In this document: positions 33,307 through 39,280 of the stretch, piece by piece
Layout: each line of letters begins with the position of its first letter
Position numbering within the stretch: the first letter of the stretch is position 1
Origin: Phoronis australis
Taxonomy: Eukaryota > Phoronida > Phoronidae
Assembly (NCBI GenBank): GCA_002633005.1
Contig: NMRA01000146.1
Span: 266,582-305,861, forward strand
DNA: 39,280 nucleotides
Direction of reading: 5' to 3'
Notes under the pieces: model-generated
Databases searched by the model: none
Told to the model about the DNA's origin: nothing
Seen by the model: only the letters and a program-made list of their open reading frames with translations
Translations under genes and position numbers: made by a program

Positions 33307-33686
33307 GCGGCGCAGCACTTAAAATAATGGTGCTCCGCCCATGTTAATAGATGCATTTCTGAAAAAATATTGTTATGGTTACTACCTTGACTATTTTTAC
33401 ATCGTTCAGTATAACTTCGTATGTGTACTGCCATGGTATTATATTCGGGATCATTATGTTTTGCGGTTTGCCTATTAATGGGCACAGTTTATGTGACTAT
33501 TCACTGAGGAGTTCGGTTGTTTTTAACGTTAATTTGTAGATGGTTGGTGTGGATGGCTTAGTCATGGGTGGTGCACCACAGGAGGCTAGGGGGCTATGGC
33601 CCCCACTTTTTTAAGTGCTGCGCCGCCCACCACGGCGGTGCAGCATAGGGGGGCTTTGGCTATAACCCTCCAGTTATTTCAGTGCT
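33307..33686. repeat. Inverted and tandem GCGGCGCAGCACTT repeats
   Basis: gcggcgcagcacttaaaa at 33307-33324 is exactly inverted at 33609-33626. The right side holds two imperfect tandem copies of a unit of roughly 60 bp (gggggctatggcccccac... and ggggggctttggctataacc..., each ending near agtgcttcgccgcc). This looks like a decayed non-autonomous repeat. Confidence 0.65.
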
Positions 33687-34803
33687 TCGCCGCCTATGTC
33701 AGTGTGGTAATGCGCATGCAAATTATCAACATTGTATCCTTTAAGTCATGTTGTTTAGAAGTCACCAACATTTCTGTAACGTTTTCGGTTATTTACGAGA
33801 TGAAGATTGACCCACAATTTATTTTGGAAAGAACATAAGAAGGCAAGTAGGATTTCTTGATCAGCACGGCTACACGTAAGCCACATGCGTTAAAGAGGCA
33901 TGGAACGAGAAACATAGTCAAATATATCTTTTAAATTCGTGGCAAAGATACCATCTCGCAACGTGTAGTACAGAGTACATGTAGTTCACTTTCTCAAGTG
34001 AGGAAATTTCCAGAAAAAATCGCAAAATTAATTTTTATTACGCGCGAAGGAAAACACTTTGTGGTTACCACACAGTATCTAATCTCCCTACCAATTATTA
34101 CAATTGCGCGCATGCGCTCACAGTCAATTGCTTGAAGTCTCGTCAGTTCAAAAGTCACATTTTCCATACTAGGGAGATGTGCTACGTCTAAATCTTGCCA
34201 TACCAAATATGGAGAAGTACTTTGCCTTGTGGGAGAAAAATCTACGAAGTGACAGATGTTTTCTTGAAAATTGAAACTAGAAGAAAATGCTTTGATATCA
34301 GCAAAAATTAAAACTCTTTACGAACAAATCATAAAATTAGCTGGTGAGCAGATTAAATTCTGGTTCAGGTGCAGAAAACCACTTTCAATATTGCAATTTA
34401 GTCTGTTTCCCGAATCTAAATAAACAGCAATGAAAGTTAAATACTCTGAGACTAATATTGAAATGCACCACAACGACGCGTCTCGCAAAATCGGTAACAA
34501 ACAATGGCAGATCGAAAGGACTGCAAATAAACCTACAGTGCGGGAATTACGAGAACACTAAGACAAATACCTACAAGAATGGAAGGGAATGTGACTAAAT
34601 AACGAACTACTTACAACTATCCTCTGTAACAAGGCCAAATTCTGAGAATAACTACGTAAATAACTCCAATAAATGTGCCGAGCATGCGGCGTCCATAATG
34701 GCAATCTAAAAAGCGACATCTAACGACATACTTAAAAACTAGTCCAGGAAGGGAGAGAGAGGCAGAATGAGCCTACGTGACACGACAATTGTTTCAAAGT
34801 TCT
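33687..34803. other. Non-coding stretch
   Basis: Only short frames; no known domain. Confidence 0.4.
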
Positions 34804-35205
34804 GGGCCCGGTCTCTAATCTTTGTACTCGAAACGAACTCGAAACTATTTTTGGCAATTTCTCTGCTCCTTTTGTGCGAACTTAAGATAATTGGTTATCA
34901 GACTGAGCTCGAATACATTATAGTTTATGCATAGGAGTTTCTAATTCAAGTTTGCCCTTGAAGACCCTTATATTCGTGCTACAAACTCGAGTAAAAACTC
35001 GAAATTTCGAGTTCAAACTCGAACTTATTGCTTTAATATTGGGTTTACAAACTGTGAACTAAGGGCAATAAATTATCTACGTAAGTTATTGTGTACTCGA
35101 GCATAGAATAATAGACACATATCTTGAGTTCGCCCAAAAGTAGAGTAGAAAATGCCAAACCTAATTTCGAGTTCCATTTCGAGTAAAAGATTGGAGACCG
35201 GGCCC
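34804..35205. mobile_element. MITE-like element, family 3 (402 bp)
   Basis: Terminal inverted repeats of about 42 bp: left GGGCCCGGTCTCTAATCTTT, right the reverse complement with few mismatches, ending GGGCCC at 35205. The interior carries many copies of ACTCGA / TCGAGT in both orientations, as often seen in subterminal transposase-binding regions. There is no coding capacity. No clear target duplication was found. Confidence 0.82.
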
Positions 35206-35470
35206 TGGTCATTTCTACTGAATCAAAATAAGGCCGCGTAAATCAGGCTGTCAATAAAAACGTGTGTCGAAATACCAGGAGAAGTTCGCCCTTGTAAGCC
35301 GATAGCATGTGGGACCCCGTTTCAGTCGACGTCAAACACGTCAACTCCCTCTTGAAGCGGCTGGAGGCCAGGAACTGAAGGAAAGATCTCTTAAATTAGA
35401 ACACCCGACACGAGTTCGGCAAAATTACAATAAAACTAATGCAAACCCTACCCAAATTCTGACACTTAGT

Positions 35471-35834
35471 CGCACAACCCCAGCCGAACATTCCTGTGCA
35501 AATTATTTGTGATAAATCCGACATTAGCAGGGACTCACTTGGAAGTTTGAAGAATGCTGGTGGAAGGACTAATCCCCAATCAATGGACCGTTTAAAAGGA
35601 CGTTTTTACCAAAACTTATGGTCACGTGTCTACACAGAATGGCACACTGCTGTGAACAACACAAATAGCCTTGCCGCCCCCACCCCTAGTTTGTTAAAAT
35701 GTAATACATTAATGGGATGGCAGTCGCAAGTAATTAAGATATTTGAAGGAGACAACATTTTAGTTAGGGGTACATATGCCGTGACTTGTATCGGAACTGA
35801 AAGGTTATGTAGGACCCTTGATAATTTCGGATAG
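35471..35834 (+). CDS. Unidentified open frame, possible exon
   Basis: Opens behind a possible acceptor (ttctgacacttag, AG at 35469-35470) and runs to TAG at 35832-35834. It contains SLKNAGGRTNPQSMDRLKGR and FYQNLWSRVYTEWHTAVNN; the first ATG is at 35584. I do not recognise it, and it lacks other evidence of being coding. Confidence 0.2.
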
Positions 35835-38415
35835 ACATGTCTCAGAACTGGTTAGATTACATAAAACTTTCATACAATATACTCCATGCACCCTTCTTCA
35901 AAGCGTGGCTGTTTGGAATTGACTTTAAATTGATCCTGGGACATTTATGTAAGGCGTGCGATCAAGAATAAGACTCATAAGTAAGATATTCATGCAAAAA
36001 ACTCAACAATAGTCATTCAGAAAATTTTATCGCTATTTTAAACTTCTATCCTGAAGAGTTGCATTAAAAGATAATGTGATGATGCTTGTGATGGCGATGT
36101 AGAATTACTATGAATTTTGCTTTCAATTCTGCTAAATTTTACTAGTGACCAAATCAATGACAGATTGTTATGAAGTCAAAAAATGCAATTTGACAAGCTT
36201 TCGATTTTCAGAAAATATATGCTTTAAGTGACGGAGTTACATTTTATAGTTTTGTGGATATTTGAATGAAAACGCAGACTTGACGATTAGGCCTTACACA
36301 CTTCAGTGTAACCGTAAGTAGGACCATATTCGTACGTCTCTGAAGCACAACACTGACAGTTGTATTCTGAACTGCTTGATAGACGCTCAACAATTATGTT
36401 ATCGGTAACCAATGTTCGCTCGCCTCCCTTATCGCGTCGCATGCACTAGTTGTGACGACACGCGATTGGCGATCACTATTTTATCGCTGGAACTAACATG
36501 ACCCTGTGTAGATGTAAATATTTTGTCAGATTCTAAGTGGTATAACCATGTCTAGACCTTTCACAGTACGATACACTGCGAAGTATGTACTATACTAAGC
36601 GGAATGATTGAGTTGCTGATTGTTCAGGTGATTGTCCTGAAAGGTAAGTTCTTGTAGGTTTAGTGCTATCGACGAGTTATACAGTAAAAGACGGTAACAA
36701 GAATGTGCAGTATGTGGTTGTGAACTCATTGTGAGAACGGACTTGAGATTGAGTCATTACTCCCGGAAGGAGTCGCCGAGCCAGGTGGTATTAGTTTCGT
36801 CGAATTGCTAACCAAATGACGCCTTTTTGTAACGAAAGTGTTCACTTTCCGAGAAAATATTAGGGAAGTTGAAATGTATTTTCCAATAGTCCGTGTCTCC
36901 GTGACTTATCGGAGGCGTAGGAAGCGGGGAACAGTTGGAAACGACCGTCCCGTATCAATGAAGTCGGTGGACAGCCCCTGACTTAAAATTGGTACTTAGC
37001 CGAAATCTAACGAGAGACAGCTAAGAGGAAGCGAGTGCCATCTACCAATGAATTCACTAAGAAATGAGTACGAAGGAAGCGAGTCTCATTTTTTAATTGT
37101 CAGGGTAGAAGCTTCTGGGCGACCGACCCAATCTTAGCAGAGAAAGAGCGAAACATGCCGTTTAGAAAATATTTTTAACATAAGGTTTGTCAACAATCAG
37201 TGCTGAAATTCCCATTTGCTGGAGTTCTCACGGAGTGGATCCCAGAGATGGTGTCAGTTGTCTATCCCTCGATTTTCAGAAATCGCACACTCTTTTATGT
37301 TAAAGAGGGTGGTGGAAGAAGGTAACCCAATAGGGAATCAAGTATCACTCCAGTTTTAGTAAACGATAAACCCTTTCTTGTTGGAGTATTTCGTGAGCAT
37401 GCCTTTTACTAGGGTTCCCTCTATGAATCGTACTGCTCTCCCCGAGGCCTTTTCCTTTGCCCCTATGAATTCGGCGCTTTCATTTACTGGCGAGGGAAAG
37501 TAGAAAACATCGAAAAAATGAAAATTTAGACTACTTGCGAAGTATACAATAGCGTCGAGATATGAGCCCCGATTAACCTCAATCCGCCTCTGAACATTTC
37601 AAGATTATTTTTGCTGATAAATTGAACAGGTTTTGACACATATATACTTGTCTAGCTGTATTCTGTTCATATATCGACTAATTCAGAGATGATTTTTGAC
37701 CATTATAGAATTATATTATGAAATACTTATGGCGATTCTCTGAACGTAGATGTAAACTTCAAACGTGCACTAGGTGATTTTTGCCAGTCTGAAATAACCC
37801 GACAACATATTTTTTCTCCGAATTTAGCAGCCGGCGTTATGGGAACGATGTCCTTTATACATATAAGAGTAAGTACCTATTCTAACATGATTTTGACAGT
37901 CCATCATGTTAGCACCCTAATAAACTGAAATTCATAAGATATTCCAGCTTAAAGCTCATACAAAATCATGTAATGTGTTGAAGTCTAAAATGTCACTATA
38001 TTTCACTATGATTTGTTGAATCATGATTCCGCGTTGATGGTGGCGACCTTAGTTTAATGTTTGCCTTCCACCACACCAACGTGTGCTAGCCTTTGGCGAG
38101 GGATGCGACACCTGCGACCACCAATGGAGGCTGGAGTGGTGGGAAAACGGAGGAACCACTTTCGCAAACGTTTGACGAAATCGAATTTTGAATTTGAACT
38201 TTCTTACCTCAGTTAATAACGCTTTCCTTCCTTCGAACCTTCTTAAGCGATCATGATTAGAGCTTGGCTAAAAATGCTGTTGGGTAGAGTTGGGGGCGAT
38301 TGGAGTACACCTAGGGTCTAGTGAGCTGGAAATACGCCCTTGCATTTGCCCCCTTCCCTTGAAACCATGCAGTGGAATTTCAAGGGACATCACGTAGACA
38401 TGAATGCGCCTTCAA
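35835..38415. other. Long stretch without a recognised gene
   Basis: No frame over 60 codons starts here, and no repeat or domain was seen. It may be intergenic or a long intron of the MAM-domain gene. Confidence 0.4.
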
Positions 38416-38568
38416 GGCACAGTTGCATAAAAGTTATACGCCGTATAGCAACAATTTTGACATCGCAATATCACGCGTCATGTTGTTATTGTTGAACAAT
38501 GTATCTGACGTAGTGTAACAATCAAACTTATCCGGCGGATAATTTAGAAGTTTTATGCAAGCAAGCCC
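38416..38568. mobile_element. MITE, family 1, copy B (153 bp)
   Basis: Same family and orientation as the element at 25582: GGCACAGTTGCATAAAAGTT at the left, the core atcacgcgtcatgttgttat, and aagttttatgcaagcaagccc at the right. It differs from copy A by scattered substitutions and small indels. The open frames overlapping it are shadows. Confidence 0.82.
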
Positions 38569-38921
38569 AAATATACGTGTGTGCTCATACGGCATATGCG
38601 GTAAACGTTGTTGAAGATGGGCACAGGATATTAATGACGCGATGTCATGGCGCCTGAAATATCTGACTGATCTCATAAGACTTGAAACATGGAAACTTCT
38701 GGGCAACTTCTGATACGCCTGTCCTGGAATGGAGTATGGTCAACGTACACGTGATTTGATAGCATAAATACTCCTTGCATGCGTTTCGTGTTTGGTGAAC
38801 ACCTTGTCTTTTTATGGCCCGTGAGTCCTTCGTGGATCACCAATCTCGATATTGATCAAAATCATTTGTTATATTAATAGTTTGGCTGTTAATGAAATAT
38901 AAACGTTGTTTTTATTACCAG
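38569..38921. other. Presumed intron upstream of the MAM exon
   Basis: No further exon was seen. It ends in the acceptor gtttttattaccag (AG at 38920-38921). Confidence 0.4.
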
Positions 38922-39095
38922 TGGTTATTACGCGAGGCGACATTGTCCATGTCTGTAATTTCCCTGACAATGCGCTATGTTCTGGATGGCGGCAAGGGTT
39001 AAATGGCATAGAGGATGACAATGATTGGACAGTGAATCGTGGAAAGACACCTTCTGTCAACACGGGACCGAACGGCGACCACAGTCCATCAAAAG
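38922..39095 (+). CDS. MAM-domain protein, exon for the first half of the domain
   Basis: A 174-nt exon with acceptor AG at 38920-38921 and donor GTAAGT at 39096, entering and leaving in phase 1. It encodes CNFPDNALCSGWRQGLNG, then DDNDWTVNRGKTPSVNTGP and NGDHSPSKG. This is the canonical MAM start: C-(D/N)-F..., LC-x-W-x-Q, DD-x-DW, then TGP-x-x-DH. MAM domains are extracellular adhesion or interaction modules of receptor phosphatases, meprins, neuropilins and many invertebrate membrane or secreted proteins. The rest of the domain and gene lies outside the window, so the protein cannot be named. The symmetrical 1-1 phase is typical of shuffled extracellular modules. Confidence 0.85.
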
Positions 39096-39280
39096 GTAAG
39101 TGCACAGTGTACAACGTAATCTACATTTACACACTTACTCTTAACACTCCATACTGAGACAGTAGCTTTGATATGTTTCCATTGTTTTAAGGATACGAAT
39201 CCATGCGCAAACCCAGCCTAAAAACGGGAGCTCAAATTTATGAGAGTGTAGACCTTTTACTAAGATTCCACGGGCGCACC
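39096..39280 (+). other. Intron start of the MAM-domain gene
   Basis: Begins with GTAAGT. No second MAM exon is visible before the window ends. Confidence 0.6.

Noticed and set aside
38434-38706. Minus-strand ORF of 90 codons
   Set aside because: About half of it lies in the MITE at 38416-38568; no domain.

Overview
The window is nuclear DNA of a multicellular animal, most likely a marine invertebrate. Genes are split by introns with GT/AG borders, coding density is low, there are many kinds of decayed transposons and foldback elements, and CA microsatellites are present. I cannot name the species; a hemichordate, cephalochordate, echinoderm or mollusc would all fit. One ambiguous base (n) lies at 26306.

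Left part (1-4148): the C-terminal piece of a LINE reverse-transcriptase polyprotein on the minus strand (1-709), a palindromic foldback element built around a TGACGTCA core (806-944), a 16-bp tandem repeat, and a broken GIY-YIG nuclease fragment from a retroelement (3689-3826).

Gene 1 (4149-11689, plus strand): a complete seven-exon FASTK-family mitochondrial RNA-processing protein of 696 residues. It has FAST_1 and FAST_2 regions and a C-terminal RAP domain. All six introns are GT-AG and all phases join without a break. One exon (6712-6806) is too small to appear as an open reading frame. A 308-bp foldback element sits in intron 5.

Central part (12292-21664): a decayed ankyrin-repeat gene on the minus strand. 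Part of it was amplified into a tandem array with a period of about 986 bp. A 762-bp solo LTR interrupts the array; its empty site is preserved in sibling units, giving a 4-bp TAGT duplication. Further relics of the same LTR family flank the array, one next to a gag-like fragment. A possible C-terminal exon of unknown family lies just beyond the ankyrin region on the same strand (12925-13251).

Right part (21665-39280): mostly non-coding. It holds a microsatellite beside a perfect hairpin, four MITE-like elements (two from one family), a protein-kinase-like pseudogene (27329-27819, minus), several weak exon candidates, and at the far right a clear exon for the first half of a MAM domain (38922-39095, plus). 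The two credible functional loci are the FASTK gene and the MAM-domain gene, which continues outside the window; nothing suggests they work together.
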